Origin: Flavivirga amylovorans | Lineage (GTDB): Bacteria > Bacteroidota > Bacteroidia > Flavobacteriales > Flavobacteriaceae | Length of the DNA stretch: 64,000 nucleotides | Reading direction: 5' to 3' | Assembly (NCBI RefSeq): GCF_030540875.1 | Contig: NZ_JAUOEM010000004.1 | Coordinates: 507,533 to 571,532, forward strand | Shown here: in pieces, positions 48,455 through 59,079 of the stretch | Layout of the letters: each line of letters begins with the position of its first letter | Position numbering within the stretch: position 1 is the stretch's first letter | Notes under the pieces: generated by a model | Databases searched by the model: none | What the model was told of the DNA's origin: nothing | Seen by the model: the letters and a program-made list of their open reading frames with translations, nothing else | Program-made: the position numbers and the translations under genes

Positions 48455-50167
48455 TTATTCGGGAGTTATCCATTTACTCCAGTTAGGCTCAGCAAAAGAT
48501 TGCCAAGTATGTGTTGCAAAATTTTCATTAAGCCATTTAGATGGATTTTGCTCAAACTGCCTCAATTTTTCCTTAGCTTCAGTAAACCCATTATTTATAT
48601 CTTCTTGCAATAAAAACTTTATACGTTTACAAACTTTCTCGAATTGCTCTTTATCAGCACTAACAGTTCTTGCATTTTGTGATGCAATAGTAAGTGCAAA
48701 ATGCAAGCCTTTAGCTTTTAAAGCTTTTGCCGTAACTTCAATAAAATCTCTTTGTTTTTTTATTTCTTGAGTCATTCCTTCGTTTTGGACAATGGCCTTA
48801 TCAAAAGTTTTAACAGCCTTAAAGTTCAATTCTGCTGCGTCTTCTAATCGTAGACCGGCATCTTCAAATATCCAAGGATGGGCAACTTTAGTATCTGTCA
48901 TCATAAAGTTTGCTCTACGATTGGCTTCCCATATCGGGGTATCCCAGGTGCCGTTCATAATTTTTACATAATTCCAAGGATGGGAAACTCCGCCTCCTCG
49001 TTGAAGTCCTAATGGACCAATAAGATAGGTTACATCCCAAGGATAAGCTACCACTCCTTGAGCTATATAATCCCAAGCTTCTATCATATATTCTGAACTT
49101 TTTTTACCATAAGGTTTAGCAATTTGCTTTAGCAAAGTATCAACAGATGCATCTGGATTTTTTAACCAAGCCTCAAGCATAGCAAAATTTACAGAATATG
49201 TAGAGGGCGCAAAACCATAATATTCTTTAATTCCAACTACGCCTTTCATATCCTTCCAGCCTTTCATTTGTTCGTAAATTAAGCGTGGGAAATAATCATC
49301 AATTTGATATAGAGGTTTATATAGGGTATGGTCAAACTCACCAACAACTGGGATGTTATTTTCATAGGCATATTGTACCAAACGTCTCAAACCCAAATCA
49401 GAGCTAAAAGACCCGTCATTGAACGGATACACTTCATTACTAGTAGAAGAGTTTAGCATTAATCCAAAATTTTCATGGTTTAATCGTTTCATGATATTAA
49501 TGGTTTGCCCTTTTGAAATTTCCCAAGGTTTCCACCAAAGAGTTGTTTTGGTGTCTTTAGAACGGGATTCTTTCATAGCCGTATTAATCATGTTTAAGAA
49601 ACCAGGTAACCTGTCATGAAGCGGAATTCCGGTACAACGGGGACATGGACCAAATTCACTACATAACCAAGCTTGTTGATCGTAGGTATATACTAAAATG
49701 TCATTGACTTCAGGAAAGTTTTTCATAAATTTCCTGATAAGCCCATCATATTTGGCAATTACAACTTTGTTCGTAATACAAGCAGGTTTGTAGGTTGCCA
49801 TATTTAACATACGTGGTATTCCAAAATGGGCAAGAGGTTTCATGCCGTGTTTTACACATTGTTTTACACGAAATTTCCACTTATCCATTTGGGTAGAGTC
49901 TTCGTCTAAATCTTCAATATTTATAACTTCCCCACCTGGCTTACCTCCCCAAGCCAAACTCAATTGCACCATATTTACACCCAATTCTTTGAGATCTTCC
50001 ATTTGTTCATCATCCCATTTTATATCTTCAATAACCATGGGGTTACCAACTAAGCCTACGAAAATTTCATATCCACCTCTTTCTTTGTTTGAATGATTTA
50101 ATTTTTTTTGTGCGTTTACTGTAGCGCATAACATTAAACATAATGTTACACTAATAAATTTTTTCAC
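48455..50167 (-). CDS. Secreted putative TIM-barrel glycan-active protein, paralog A
   Basis: The 570-aa protein has a signal peptide (MKKFISVTLCLMLCATVNAQ). The N-terminal half shows beta/alpha-barrel character: ELGVNMVQLSLAWGGKPGGE, GMKPLAHFGIPR, VYTYDQQAWLCSEFGPCPRC (159-178), TTLWWKPWEISKGQT, IPVVGEFDHTLYKP, VGIKEYYGFAP. The CPRC pair may bind zinc, as in GH20-like/DUF4838 barrels (a loose analogy). The C-terminal third is helical. It shares the whole layout with the gene at 50606-52384. No family that I can name fits. Its place beside RhaM and GH78 points to rhamnose-glycan breakdown; Glu in WKPWE and GEFDH are candidate catalytic residues. Confidence 0.8.
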   Translation of the reverse strand: MKKFISVTLCLMLCATVNAQKKLNHSNKERGGYEIFVGLVGNPMVIEDIKWDDEQMEDLKELGVNMVQLSLAWGGKPGGEVINIEDLDEDSTQMDKWKFRVKQCVKHGMKPLAHFGIPRMLNMATYKPACITNKVVIAKYDGLIRKFMKNFPEVNDILVYTYDQQAWLCSEFGPCPRCTGIPLHDRLPGFLNMINTAMKESRSKDTKTTLWWKPWEISKGQTINIMKRLNHENFGLMLNSSTSNEVYPFNDGSFSSDLGLRRLVQYAYENNIPVVGEFDHTLYKPLYQIDDYFPRLIYEQMKGWKDMKGVVGIKEYYGFAPSTYSVNFAMLEAWLKNPDASVDTLLKQIAKPYGKKSSEYMIEAWDYIAQGVVAYPWDVTYLIGPLGLQRGGGVSHPWNYVKIMNGTWDTPIWEANRRANFMMTDTKVAHPWIFEDAGLRLEDAAELNFKAVKTFDKAIVQNEGMTQEIKKQRDFIEVTAKALKAKGLHFALTIASQNARTVSADKEQFEKVCKRIKFLLQEDINNGFTEAKEKLRQFEQNPSKWLNENFATHTWQSFAEPNWSKWITPE

Positions 50168-50250
50168 TGTGAATATGTTTTAAATTTTATAATTAGAGTT
50201 AATAATCCTTAAACTAAGCTCAATTTTCAAAATAGCTTTTAAAAGGTAGA

Positions 50251-50565
50251 TTATGGTAAATAAAAAACTTGCTTGAGTTCTATTGAAACAGGGCTATTAT
50301 CATCGTTGGTTTCCATTAAATCAGACATATACTTCCACCATTTTTTACAAACATCTGTATTGGCAATTTCACTCCATTTTTCCTCTGATGCGACTTCTGC
50401 AAAAGCGAACAAAAAACTAGTTTCTTCTTCAAGAAAAATATTATAATTACTTACGCCATGCGCTTTTAAAACTACTTCTAATTCTTTCCAAATAGGGGTA
50501 TGCCTCTTGATGTATTCTTCCGTCTTATCTGGAAAAACTTTCATTTTAAATGCTTTTCTGACCAT
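50251..50565 (-). CDS. rhaM: L-rhamnose mutarotase
   Basis: The 104-aa protein is of RhaM type: [25 protein letters not shown] with His22, the position of the catalytic His in E. coli RhaM, then a central [14 protein letters not shown] and the Trp-rich [13 protein letters not shown]. It interconverts alpha and beta L-rhamnopyranose in the cytoplasm. The gene sits between the two orphan enzyme genes in the PUL operon and is the strongest clue that the glycan contains L-rhamnose. Confidence 0.93.
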   Translation of the reverse strand: MVRKAFKMKVFPDKTEEYIKRHTPIWKELEVVLKAHGVSNYNIFLEEETSFLFAFAEVASEEKWSEIANTDVCKKWWKYMSDLMETNDDNSPVSIELKQVFYLP

Positions 50566-50605
50566 TGTTTTTTGATTTTAATGACGTATTTATTTCTAAG
50601 CGCAC

Positions 50606-52384
50606 TTACTTAGAAGTAACACTCCAAACTTGTCTTTTTCCAGTAAATGGCCCAGGTTGAAAGTATGTTCCTAGAAATTGATTTATATCGGATTCTAGAA
50701 GCTCTAATGCAGGCCCTACAAATTCTGAAGTGCCTTGATTTTCAATATCCTTTTGGAGTAAGGATTTTAATTCGTTTAAATTTGCGTCTTTAACTTTTCC
50801 AGTTTGCTCTAATGAACTTCTCATTAAAGCTGATAAATTTGTTTCTCTTATGTGATAAGTATATGATAGTAAAGCTTTGTGTAAACTTGTTAATTCACTT
50901 ATGCCAGCATTAAAGCTGTCCTTAAATTCATTTGGAACGTTGTCCTTTATTTCATTGGCAATCGTTAGTGCTTTATCAATTTTTTCAGCACTTTTTTGAA
51001 AACGAAGTTGTGCATCTTCCAACATCCAGAAATGAGGGTCTTCAGTTTCACTAGTCCTCATAAATCCAGCTCTACGGTTAGACTGCCAAGACGGGGTTTC
51101 CCAGCTAACTCCTTTTAGAGTGGCCGCAGACATTAGGTGTATAGGGTCAATTCTGCCTATTTCCCTTGAATTCCAGGAAATGTCCCAAGGGTAAAGCTCA
51201 ATTGCTTCAGATGATAATTCCCAATATTCAGAAACTTTATTTGAAATGGCTCCATAAGGTTTTACTAACTTTTTCAAAGCATCCTCATTCGAAATATCGG
51301 GGTTTGAAAAAAATATGGATGTCATTCGTAAGTTTGGGTCTTCTCTATTCGGTATGTTGCCGTAGTATTCTTTTATTCCTTTTAATTTCCCGGAGTTATT
51401 TACAGCTCTTATAGCTTTTAATGTAGCCAAAGGCGTTGGAATATTTATATAAGGTTCAACTTCTTCGGTTGCTCCACCCATCCAAACTTCGCCTAATACA
51501 GGTAAATTATTTTCATTTGCGAGATTTACTAAATTTCTAAACCACCTGTCTGCGGGTATAGCAATTTGAACTTCAGCAATACTTGAGTGTAAAGACAGGC
51601 CAACTGATTCCGAATCTAACTTTTCTACTGTACTAAACGTTTGTCCTGCTGAAATTTCCCAAGGCTCCCACCATAATCGACCATCGTTATTTAAGGACTT
51701 CCACGTTTTTGCCAATGTATTTACGAATTTTGAAACCCTCTCATCCAATGGTACGCCATGGCATCTTTCACATGGGCCATATTCACTACATAACCAAGCA
51801 TTTTGATCGTACGTATAAATTAATAAATCATCTACTCCAGAAAATTCTTTATGAAAGTTTTTTATTAAAGTTGTGTACCTATTAATTGTGTGTTCACTTG
51901 AAATACATTGTGATAAGGGCTCATTTGCTGGGTAAGCTACAAAGGGCGCACCAAAATGAAATATACTCCTAAATCCATGTTTTTTACACATCTCGATTCT
52001 ATGAGTTAATTCTTTTGCACGAGCTGAAATTTTATCTGATGTTCGTATAAAGGTTTTACTAGATCCAACGTTTTTGTTCAAAGTACTATCAATGTCTATT
52101 GGAAGTTTGAATTGTTCAGGCAATTCTAAAACATCTTCTAAGTTTAATGGATTACCTCCTGGTCTGTAACCCCAAGCAATATTTAATTGCATGGTGTTAA
52201 AGCCAAGATTTTTCATAATTTCCATGTTTTCATCAGTCCACTCAACATCAGGATAAGATGGAGCTCCCAAAAGCCCAACTTTGTATTCAACATCTTGACT
52301 CAAAAATGATTTTGGTGTGTTATTTTTTGTGTTGCAGGACACTATTATTAATGAAAGGACTAATGTGTATATTGTAATTTTCAT
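50606..52384 (-). CDS. Secreted putative TIM-barrel glycan-active protein, paralog B
   Basis: This 592-aa paralog of the gene at 48455-50167 starts with a lipoprotein signal (LVLSLIIVSCNTKNN, Cys17), unlike paralog A, so it probably stays at the membrane or surface. Shared blocks: LGFNTMQLNIAWGYRPGGNP, YTYDQNAWLCSEYGPCERCH, RLWWEPWEISAGQTFS, LPVLGEVWMGG and KGIKEYYGNIP. The matching Cys pair (CERC), the PWEIS Glu and the LGEV Glu are conserved. The two copies being in one operon suggests division of work between surface and periplasm on related linkages (inference). Confidence 0.8.
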   Translation of the reverse strand: MKITIYTLVLSLIIVSCNTKNNTPKSFLSQDVEYKVGLLGAPSYPDVEWTDENMEIMKNLGFNTMQLNIAWGYRPGGNPLNLEDVLELPEQFKLPIDIDSTLNKNVGSSKTFIRTSDKISARAKELTHRIEMCKKHGFRSIFHFGAPFVAYPANEPLSQCISSEHTINRYTTLIKNFHKEFSGVDDLLIYTYDQNAWLCSEYGPCERCHGVPLDERVSKFVNTLAKTWKSLNNDGRLWWEPWEISAGQTFSTVEKLDSESVGLSLHSSIAEVQIAIPADRWFRNLVNLANENNLPVLGEVWMGGATEEVEPYINIPTPLATLKAIRAVNNSGKLKGIKEYYGNIPNREDPNLRMTSIFFSNPDISNEDALKKLVKPYGAISNKVSEYWELSSEAIELYPWDISWNSREIGRIDPIHLMSAATLKGVSWETPSWQSNRRAGFMRTSETEDPHFWMLEDAQLRFQKSAEKIDKALTIANEIKDNVPNEFKDSFNAGISELTSLHKALLSYTYHIRETNLSALMRSSLEQTGKVKDANLNELKSLLQKDIENQGTSEFVGPALELLESDINQFLGTYFQPGPFTGKRQVWSVTSK

Positions 52385-52419
52385 ATTGTTTGCCTTAATG
52401 CTATTGTATAAATTCGTTT

Positions 52420-54276
52420 TTATTTTGGTTCATAAGGTATCCAGGTAAAAACCTTTTTTCCTGTCCAACTGTTAGCGGATGCATAATCTATCATATCTAT
52501 ATAACCATTTTCTACAGGAACTTTGAATTGTAGTTTTATATGTTTATGAATAGGTTGAACTTCCTTTACTTTTACATATCCATTTTGTGAAATAATATGC
52601 TCAGGATGGTTATAGTTTTCATCCATATTTTCATCTCTTGTTAGCACAATTGGTCCTCTTTCTAAAGCTTTAAAATGATCTCCTTTTCTATTACTACCTT
52701 TTGGTGCATCAATGATTCGACATCTCATATCTAATTCTAATTCTATTGAATCTCCATTTGACCAAGTTCTATTAATCTCAGCATAAGTACCAGCACTTGC
52801 TGGATACGTTTTTCCATTAACTTTTAAACTGGTAACTGTACTCCATTTAGGAATGCGTAACTTCAAATTAAAAGAAGTATCACCCTTTTGTGAAACTTTA
52901 ATTGTAATATTTCCAGATTTAGGATAATCTGTTTCGATTGTAAAATCAACTGTATGCTTTTCAGAAATAGCAACAGAAGCTTGACCTTTTTCATATAAAT
53001 TTATAACTGGTCCAGAATCTGATTTCATTACTGCAACATAAGGTAAGTATGTCAAACCCATAGGGCCATTTAAGTTACAACATGTCATGTAAGTACCATC
53101 TACTATACCACCCCAACCTTTTTTGTTGGTTTTTACACCATTAAGTAAATTTACATAGCTAAAACCATCTCCTTCTGGTTTCATTGCTCCTAATAGACCG
53201 TTGTAAGCATATTTTTCAATCATATCTACTGTTAATGGGGCGCCTGTAAGTCTTAATAATTGAGAACATAATTTTAGCCAGGTTACACCAACACAAGTCT
53301 CCATCATCCTTTCCATATCGGGATTTGTTTGCTCAACTGCTGTATTATCCCATGCTTCACCCAAAACTTTTGGATGATAGGGCTGATCGCCACCACCATT
53401 TCCAATAAGTGTAATTTCCTTTTCAATAATATTGTGAAAAAGGTTTAAAGTGGCTTTTTTCCACTTTTCTTCCTTAGTAACTCTATAGTACTCCACAAGC
53501 CCTTCAAATAAAGACATCATTTCATAGGCTTTTGGATAGACTCCGCCAATTTTATATGGATCAATATTGTTTAATGCTCCTTCAATAATGTTATGGCCTT
53601 TGGCTCCACCTTCATTCACAATATAAGTTGCAAAATCTAAATACTTTCTATCTTTTGTAATGTTGTAGAGGCGCATTGTAGGCTCAAGTAATGTACTAGA
53701 TTCAATATGATTAGGACTCCACCCCAAATCTAATATACTTGTTTTTGGAGGTAAACCTATTTGATTAACAATACAATCCAATTGAGCAATCATAGAATTT
53801 AAAACTGCTGGATCTTCTTCTACATTGGTGTAATATTGGTGCATTGCCAATAAAACATATTTACGCTCCCAAAGATCGCCTCCAGGGCCGTCTGGTTGAT
53901 TTTCAACAGTTGAACAACTAATGCTTCCATTAGATCTAGAAGCACTCATCATATCTTTTACAGTTTTATCAAGAATATCCTTTAGTTTAGGGTCTTGAGT
54001 ATACCTGTAAAACATGCATCCAGACCTTACTGCTTTACCCCACATTTCACCCTGCGCAAAGAAATCTCTTCCGTCACGAAATTTATTTACAAGAGCTGGA
54101 TAAGGTACACTTTCTTTAATCCATTTATCTATAGACCTTTGAATAGCCTCTTCGAAAACATGCTCAAAATGAACAGAATTTGCAGGAAGAGCAGAGAAAC
54201 TATCTTTTACTTGTGCCACTATTGTGTTGCATAGTAATATTACAACTACAATTATATAAAGACTTTTGTATTTCAT
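52420..54276 (-). CDS. GH127-like beta-L-arabinofuranosidase family protein
   Basis: The 618-aa secreted protein (signal MKYKSLYIIVVVILLCNTIVA) has the (alpha/alpha)6 barrel and beta-sandwich domains of GH127/DUF1680. The zinc/nucleophile set described for HypBA1 (Glu338, Cys340, Cys417, Cys418) is matched here by E326 and C328 in MMETCVGVTW, and C399 and C400 in GTYMTCCNLNGP. The C-terminal sandwich includes KLRIPKWSTVTSLKVNGK. Members cleave beta-L-arabinofuranosides; related families act on other sugars, so the substrate is not certain. It is third in the operon, after susC and susD. Confidence 0.88.
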   Translation of the reverse strand: MKYKSLYIIVVVILLCNTIVAQVKDSFSALPANSVHFEHVFEEAIQRSIDKWIKESVPYPALVNKFRDGRDFFAQGEMWGKAVRSGCMFYRYTQDPKLKDILDKTVKDMMSASRSNGSISCSTVENQPDGPGGDLWERKYVLLAMHQYYTNVEEDPAVLNSMIAQLDCIVNQIGLPPKTSILDLGWSPNHIESSTLLEPTMRLYNITKDRKYLDFATYIVNEGGAKGHNIIEGALNNIDPYKIGGVYPKAYEMMSLFEGLVEYYRVTKEEKWKKATLNLFHNIIEKEITLIGNGGGDQPYHPKVLGEAWDNTAVEQTNPDMERMMETCVGVTWLKLCSQLLRLTGAPLTVDMIEKYAYNGLLGAMKPEGDGFSYVNLLNGVKTNKKGWGGIVDGTYMTCCNLNGPMGLTYLPYVAVMKSDSGPVINLYEKGQASVAISEKHTVDFTIETDYPKSGNITIKVSQKGDTSFNLKLRIPKWSTVTSLKVNGKTYPASAGTYAEINRTWSNGDSIELELDMRCRIIDAPKGSNRKGDHFKALERGPIVLTRDENMDENYNHPEHIISQNGYVKVKEVQPIHKHIKLQFKVPVENGYIDMIDYASANSWTGKKVFTWIPYEPK

Positions 54277-54378
54277 TAACGTTCTATTTGATAGTGACTA
54301 TTGCCAATATTAATTGATTGAAAAATTAAAAGCATGGGTATGCATTGATTTGCAATACCCATGTTTATAAATTTTAGA

Positions 54379-55884
54379 TTAATAACCTGTATTTTGAGTT
54401 AAATTTCCGTTGCCTAGAGTAATTTGGGCTTGTGGTTTTGGAAAGAATTCCAGTCTTGGTTTGTAATACTGAGGTCTCCCTTGAAAATTAATCATTTCTT
54501 CCAATCTTTCAGTTCTTATCCAGTCAAACCAATTTTCTCCTTCACATGCAAATTCTAAAACACGCTCTCTGTACAACAATTGCCTAAATTCTTCTTTTGT
54601 GCTGGCATCTGTAGTTGTATAATCTGCTGGAGTAGCTCTTTCTGGCTCACCATTCTTTCCTTTTCTTGCTCTTTCTCGAACAGCATTAAGAGCATCGAAA
54701 GCTATTTGAGTAGGGCCGTTGACCTCATTTTCAGCTTCAGCAAGATATAATATTAGATTAGCAAACCTTAAATAGGTCCAGTTATTTGAATTGTCATTCC
54801 AAGTACTACCGGTACTTTGGAATTTTTTTTCAAGAAACAAGGAACCAAGTGGATCTGTATTGGTAGTAACCATTGTTACTTGTTTTCTATAGTCATCATC
54901 TTCAAAATAGGTTCTCAACCAGTCGTTAATAAGCAGCCCACTAACTGATGTTGGAAATGCAGATGAAATAAGCCCAGGAGTTTGGTCAAAATTAATTTCG
55001 TATACAGCTTCCGGACCGTTCTCGTTAGCTGGTTGACCTATAGTTACACTTCCTGTACCTCCAGAACCAGAAAAAGCAGGAGAAACAACTAAATAAAATA
55101 AATTTTGAAAGTCTGGCTCTAAAGAATAATTATATGGTGAAGCGGAAATAGAAGGGTTATTTGAATCTACAATTTTCTTCACTTGCTCTAAGGCTAATGC
55201 CCATTTAGAGGTGTCTTTAAGCGGATGACCAGCCATAAAAATATATATCTTAGCCAAAAGACCAGTGGCTGAACCTTTTGTTGCATAGCCATTTCCATAG
55301 GGATTCTCTAATCCTAATATAGTTTCAGCCATTTTTAAATCATCTACAATGGCTTCGTAAACTTCGGCAATTTCAGATTCTGGCAAAGAAGAGCCAGCCA
55401 AATCAACTGTTGGGCTTAAATGTAATGGTACTTTACCAAACAATCTTACCAAATCAAAATAAGATACAGCCCTTAGAAATAAAAGCTCTCCCTTTAGTGC
55501 ATCTTTTTTCTCTTCGCTTTCAAATTCAATACCATCAATCCTATCTAAAGCCAAGTTTACGTTATTAATTAGTTTATAGTTGGCGTCCCATAACAGAGAA
55601 GAAAAAAACCAATTAGATTCGAATGATAGGTTCTCCCAAGGGTCACCAGGCCCTCTTTTGTAATCACCTGCAGGCCATGTTTGGGCATAGTGTATACCCC
55701 AGGAATACAAATCTAAACTACTATGTAATCCTATAGCTCCTAAAGTTGCAAGTTCTAAATCAGATTGTGATTGATAAAAATTGTTAGGAGAGATTGTTGT
55801 AAGTGGTACTTCATTTAATTCGTCTTCACATGAAGTAAGACAAAATAAGAATAAAGTTAGGGTTAAATAAATTATATTCTTCAT
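54379..55884 (-). CDS. SusD/RagB-family glycan-binding lipoprotein
   Basis: The 501-aa lipoprotein (LTLFLFCLTSCEDELNEVPL, Cys19) has the SusD pattern: LTTISPNNFYQSQSDLELAT at the start, TPR-like KLINNVNLALDRIDGIE and KGELLFLRAVSYFDLVRLFG, and the C-terminal RERVLEFACEGENWFDWIRT with NTGY at the end. It forms the lid on the SusC barrel at the cell surface and grips the oligosaccharide. It lies 12 bp downstream of the SusC gene. Confidence 0.95.
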   Translation of the reverse strand: MKNIIYLTLTLFLFCLTSCEDELNEVPLTTISPNNFYQSQSDLELATLGAIGLHSSLDLYSWGIHYAQTWPAGDYKRGPGDPWENLSFESNWFFSSLLWDANYKLINNVNLALDRIDGIEFESEEKKDALKGELLFLRAVSYFDLVRLFGKVPLHLSPTVDLAGSSLPESEIAEVYEAIVDDLKMAETILGLENPYGNGYATKGSATGLLAKIYIFMAGHPLKDTSKWALALEQVKKIVDSNNPSISASPYNYSLEPDFQNLFYLVVSPAFSGSGGTGSVTIGQPANENGPEAVYEINFDQTPGLISSAFPTSVSGLLINDWLRTYFEDDDYRKQVTMVTTNTDPLGSLFLEKKFQSTGSTWNDNSNNWTYLRFANLILYLAEAENEVNGPTQIAFDALNAVRERARKGKNGEPERATPADYTTTDASTKEEFRQLLYRERVLEFACEGENWFDWIRTERLEEMINFQGRPQYYKPRLEFFPKPQAQITLGNGNLTQNTGY

Positions 55885-55896
55885 AGTTTTTGTTTT

Positions 55897-58800
55897 TTAA
55901 AATTGTACTTCAGCTCCAATAGTCCACAATCTGGTTCGTGGATAACTACCTACATCAATACCAGGAGTAAGAACGCTTTGTCCGTAACCACTAACCTCAG
56001 GGTCATATCCGCTATAATTGCTAAATGTATACAGGTTTTGCGCCGTTAAACTAAATCTAAACTTAGTTTTGGAATTAGGTAGTTTATAATTATATATAAG
56101 CGATAATGTTTTAATCCTTAGGAAAGATCCATCCTCAATTAACCTATCTGAAGTGACATTGTTAACAGCTCCTGCTGAAGGACGAGGATAAAAAGCATCT
56201 GTGTTTTCTGGTGTCCAAAAATCACTTAAGTATTCTTGAGTAGGCACTCCGAAGAATGATCCATAAGTACCATACAATAAATTTTGATTTAAAATTTCAT
56301 TTCCAAAATTTCCTACTAATAATGAATTTAGTTCCCAATTTTTGAATCTAAAATTATTGGAAATACCTATTGTAAACTCAGGAAACGCATTTCCAAGAAG
56401 GACTTTGTCATCATCAGTAATGGCTCCATCTCCATCGGTATCCTTAAATTTTAAGTCTCCCTCAAATGTTGACCCTCCAAAAGTTGGTGCTCCATTTGTT
56501 ATATCCTCAGCAGTTAATAGACCATCTGTTTCATAGCCCCAAAAATCTCCTAACTGTCCACCAACTCTTAGTCTATGTGTGTAATCTGCTTGACCATTTT
56601 GTGCATTATAAAATTCTACGCCCTCACCTAAATCTACTATTTCATTTTCATTTCTGGCATAGTTAAATGCAAAATCCCACCCAAAGTTATCTTTGTTTAT
56701 AATTTTACCAGACAAAGAAATTTCAAAACCTGTATTTTTAATTGTACCAAAATTTGACAGGATAGAATTGAATCCAGATTCAGAAGGAATGTCTTTAGCT
56801 TGTAATAAATCCTCGGTTTCTTTTTCGTATAGATCCATAGTAAGATTAAATCTGTTACTTAAGAATGACAGATCTAGCCCATAATCTATCTGTGTTGTTG
56901 TTTCCCAAGTTAAATCCTTATTTTCGGAAGTGTTAGTAACAATACCAGTTGCTTGACCATTTCTAAACCCGAAGTTTAAAGGGGCTAGGGTAGATAAAGA
57001 TTGAAATGGGCTTATCGCTTGATTTCCACTTGTTCCGTAACTAAACCTGAATTTTCCAGTTGAAACTACCTTACGTAATTTCTCAAAAAATGATTCACTT
57101 GAAAATGTCCAACCCAAACCAACAGAAGGGAAGAACGCCCATTTTTTATTTTCAGCAAACTTACTAGAAGCATCTGCTCTACCTGTTAATGTCAATAAAT
57201 ATCTACCCTTGTAGCTAAATGAGCCTCTTGCAAATCCTGAAATTAAAGTAGATTCAACAAAATTTCTTTGAGGTATAGAAATATTTTGGTACAGAGGAAT
57301 GAGGTAAAGACCATTATCTGTTGGAATACTTAAATTTTCAGCATTAAGTACTGCGCCTCTGGCGTTTTCCTTTTGAAATGTATTACCAACAACTACGTTT
57401 ACATTGAAATCTTCTGTGTTTTTATTATACGTAAGGAAGTTTTCATTGATGTATGAATTTGTTCTCCAATCACTTTGAAATGTTCTTTGTCTAGCATCAA
57501 AACCAAAAGCCGTTAAGTTATTCCAATAACTATCATTGGCACTAAATGTTCTGTTGTATGCTGTTCTTACTGTAAAGTTTAAGTTGTCATTAAATTTGTA
57601 AATCAAATCCATACTACCCTGAAAAATATTATAACGCCTTTGGTTAATAGTATTCTCTAAATCTAATAGTGGGTTTAATAATCCTGAGGATGAACCTCTG
57701 TCAGGAAGAAGAAGAAAGACTTGATAAAGTTGATTATCCGTAGATAGTGCTGGACTTGTTATTAATGATTTTAGAATAGAACCACTGGGAGATAGACCTC
57801 CAGGTGTTGTGCTCTGATTTGTACTTTCCGCCCTATCATTTAAATCTGCTGAATAGTTAAGGTTAACAACTGCTTTGAATCTTTTATTCAAGTTAGCATC
57901 TAGATTTAATCTAAATGCCCCTTTTCTGTATTTTGAAAATTTAACGACACCTTCGTCTGTTAAATAATTTCCTGATATTAAATACCTTACTGAACTATTA
58001 CCGCCACTTGCAGTTAACTGATAATTGGAAGTAACAGCGGGCCTGAAAATTTCTCTTTGCCAATCTGTACCTTCACCTAACTCCTCTGGGCTAGGAAAGA
58101 CAACACTTTGTAAGCCATCAACGGTAAACCTTTCATCACCATTATAATAAGGTTCTCCACCAAGATTAGTGTTAGCTAAATTTATATGTGTTGCAAACTC
58201 TCTTGCAGTTGCAAGTGGTATAGATTTTGGTCTTTCGGCAAACGTAGTAAATGTATTGAAAGTAATATTGCTTTCTCCTGCTTTTCCTTTTTTTGTTTTG
58301 ATAATGATTACGCCATTAGCACCTCTTGAACCATATATTGCAGCTGAGGAAGCGTCTTTTAAAACTTCAACAGACTCTATGTCGTTAGGGTTCAAGGAAG
58401 CCAATGCGTTCGTTGGAGCAAATCCATTTATCTCTTCAGCCGAACGCGAAGCATCATTAAATTGAGGTACGCCATCAATTACATAAAGCGGTTGGTTTCC
58501 TCCTGATAATGAGGTAGCTCCTCTAACTTGAATGTTAATACCTCCACCTGGTTCTGATGACGTGCTGGTTATATTTACCCCTGCCATACGTCCTTGTATG
58601 GCGTTTTCAAGGTTTGTAGTAGGGAATTCCTGCAACTCAGAACTAGTGACTTTTGAAGAAGATCCAGTAAAATCACTTTTTTTAACAGTACCATAACCAA
58701 CTAATACTACCTCTGATAGTTCCTCTTGACTTTGCTCAAGATTAAAGTTAATCTCACGTCTTCCATTAATATTTTCTTCAATTGTTTTATACCCTAAAAA

Positions 58801-59034
58801 AGAAATTACCAGAATATCATCAGAATTTGCTTTAATTTCATAATTACCGTCAAAATCTGAAACGGTACCAGCATTTGTGCCTTTCACTATGATTGAGGTT
58901 CCAGGTAGTGGTAACCCTTTACTTTTTACTGTTCCAGATATTGTATTTTGTGCAGATGCAATAAAGCTTAATAAGAATAGAAAATAAAAGAGAATATGGC
59001 TTTTCTTCTCTTTAAATTTACCAATAATTTTCAT
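55897..59034 (-). CDS. SusC/RagA-family TonB-linked outer-membrane transporter
   Basis: The 1045-aa receptor has a signal peptide, a carboxypeptidase-regulatory-like domain (TISGTVKSKGLPLPGTSIIV), the TonB box region (ELSEVVLVGYGTVKKSDFTG), a plug with the SusC signature (IQVRGATSLSGGNQPLYVID; VLKDASSAAIYGSRGANGVI), and a 22-strand barrel ending in RTRLWTIGAEVQF. It imports the oligosaccharide with SusD. It is first in the PUL operon; a -7 element and a motif shared with the divergent secreted-protein operon lie upstream. Confidence 0.97.
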   Translation of the reverse strand: MKIIGKFKEKKSHILFYFLFLLSFIASAQNTISGTVKSKGLPLPGTSIIVKGTNAGTVSDFDGNYEIKANSDDILVISFLGYKTIEENINGRREINFNLEQSQEELSEVVLVGYGTVKKSDFTGSSSKVTSSELQEFPTTNLENAIQGRMAGVNITSTSSEPGGGINIQVRGATSLSGGNQPLYVIDGVPQFNDASRSAEEINGFAPTNALASLNPNDIESVEVLKDASSAAIYGSRGANGVIIIKTKKGKAGESNITFNTFTTFAERPKSIPLATAREFATHINLANTNLGGEPYYNGDERFTVDGLQSVVFPSPEELGEGTDWQREIFRPAVTSNYQLTASGGNSSVRYLISGNYLTDEGVVKFSKYRKGAFRLNLDANLNKRFKAVVNLNYSADLNDRAESTNQSTTPGGLSPSGSILKSLITSPALSTDNQLYQVFLLLPDRGSSSGLLNPLLDLENTINQRRYNIFQGSMDLIYKFNDNLNFTVRTAYNRTFSANDSYWNNLTAFGFDARQRTFQSDWRTNSYINENFLTYNKNTEDFNVNVVVGNTFQKENARGAVLNAENLSIPTDNGLYLIPLYQNISIPQRNFVESTLISGFARGSFSYKGRYLLTLTGRADASSKFAENKKWAFFPSVGLGWTFSSESFFEKLRKVVSTGKFRFSYGTSGNQAISPFQSLSTLAPLNFGFRNGQATGIVTNTSENKDLTWETTTQIDYGLDLSFLSNRFNLTMDLYEKETEDLLQAKDIPSESGFNSILSNFGTIKNTGFEISLSGKIINKDNFGWDFAFNYARNENEIVDLGEGVEFYNAQNGQADYTHRLRVGGQLGDFWGYETDGLLTAEDITNGAPTFGGSTFEGDLKFKDTDGDGAITDDDKVLLGNAFPEFTIGISNNFRFKNWELNSLLVGNFGNEILNQNLLYGTYGSFFGVPTQEYLSDFWTPENTDAFYPRPSAGAVNNVTSDRLIEDGSFLRIKTLSLIYNYKLPNSKTKFRFSLTAQNLYTFSNYSGYDPEVSGYGQSVLTPGIDVGSYPRTRLWTIGAEVQF

Positions 59035-59079
59035 AAAATTTAGTTTAAGTTGTTTTACACCTTAATATTAAGGTTGCTT

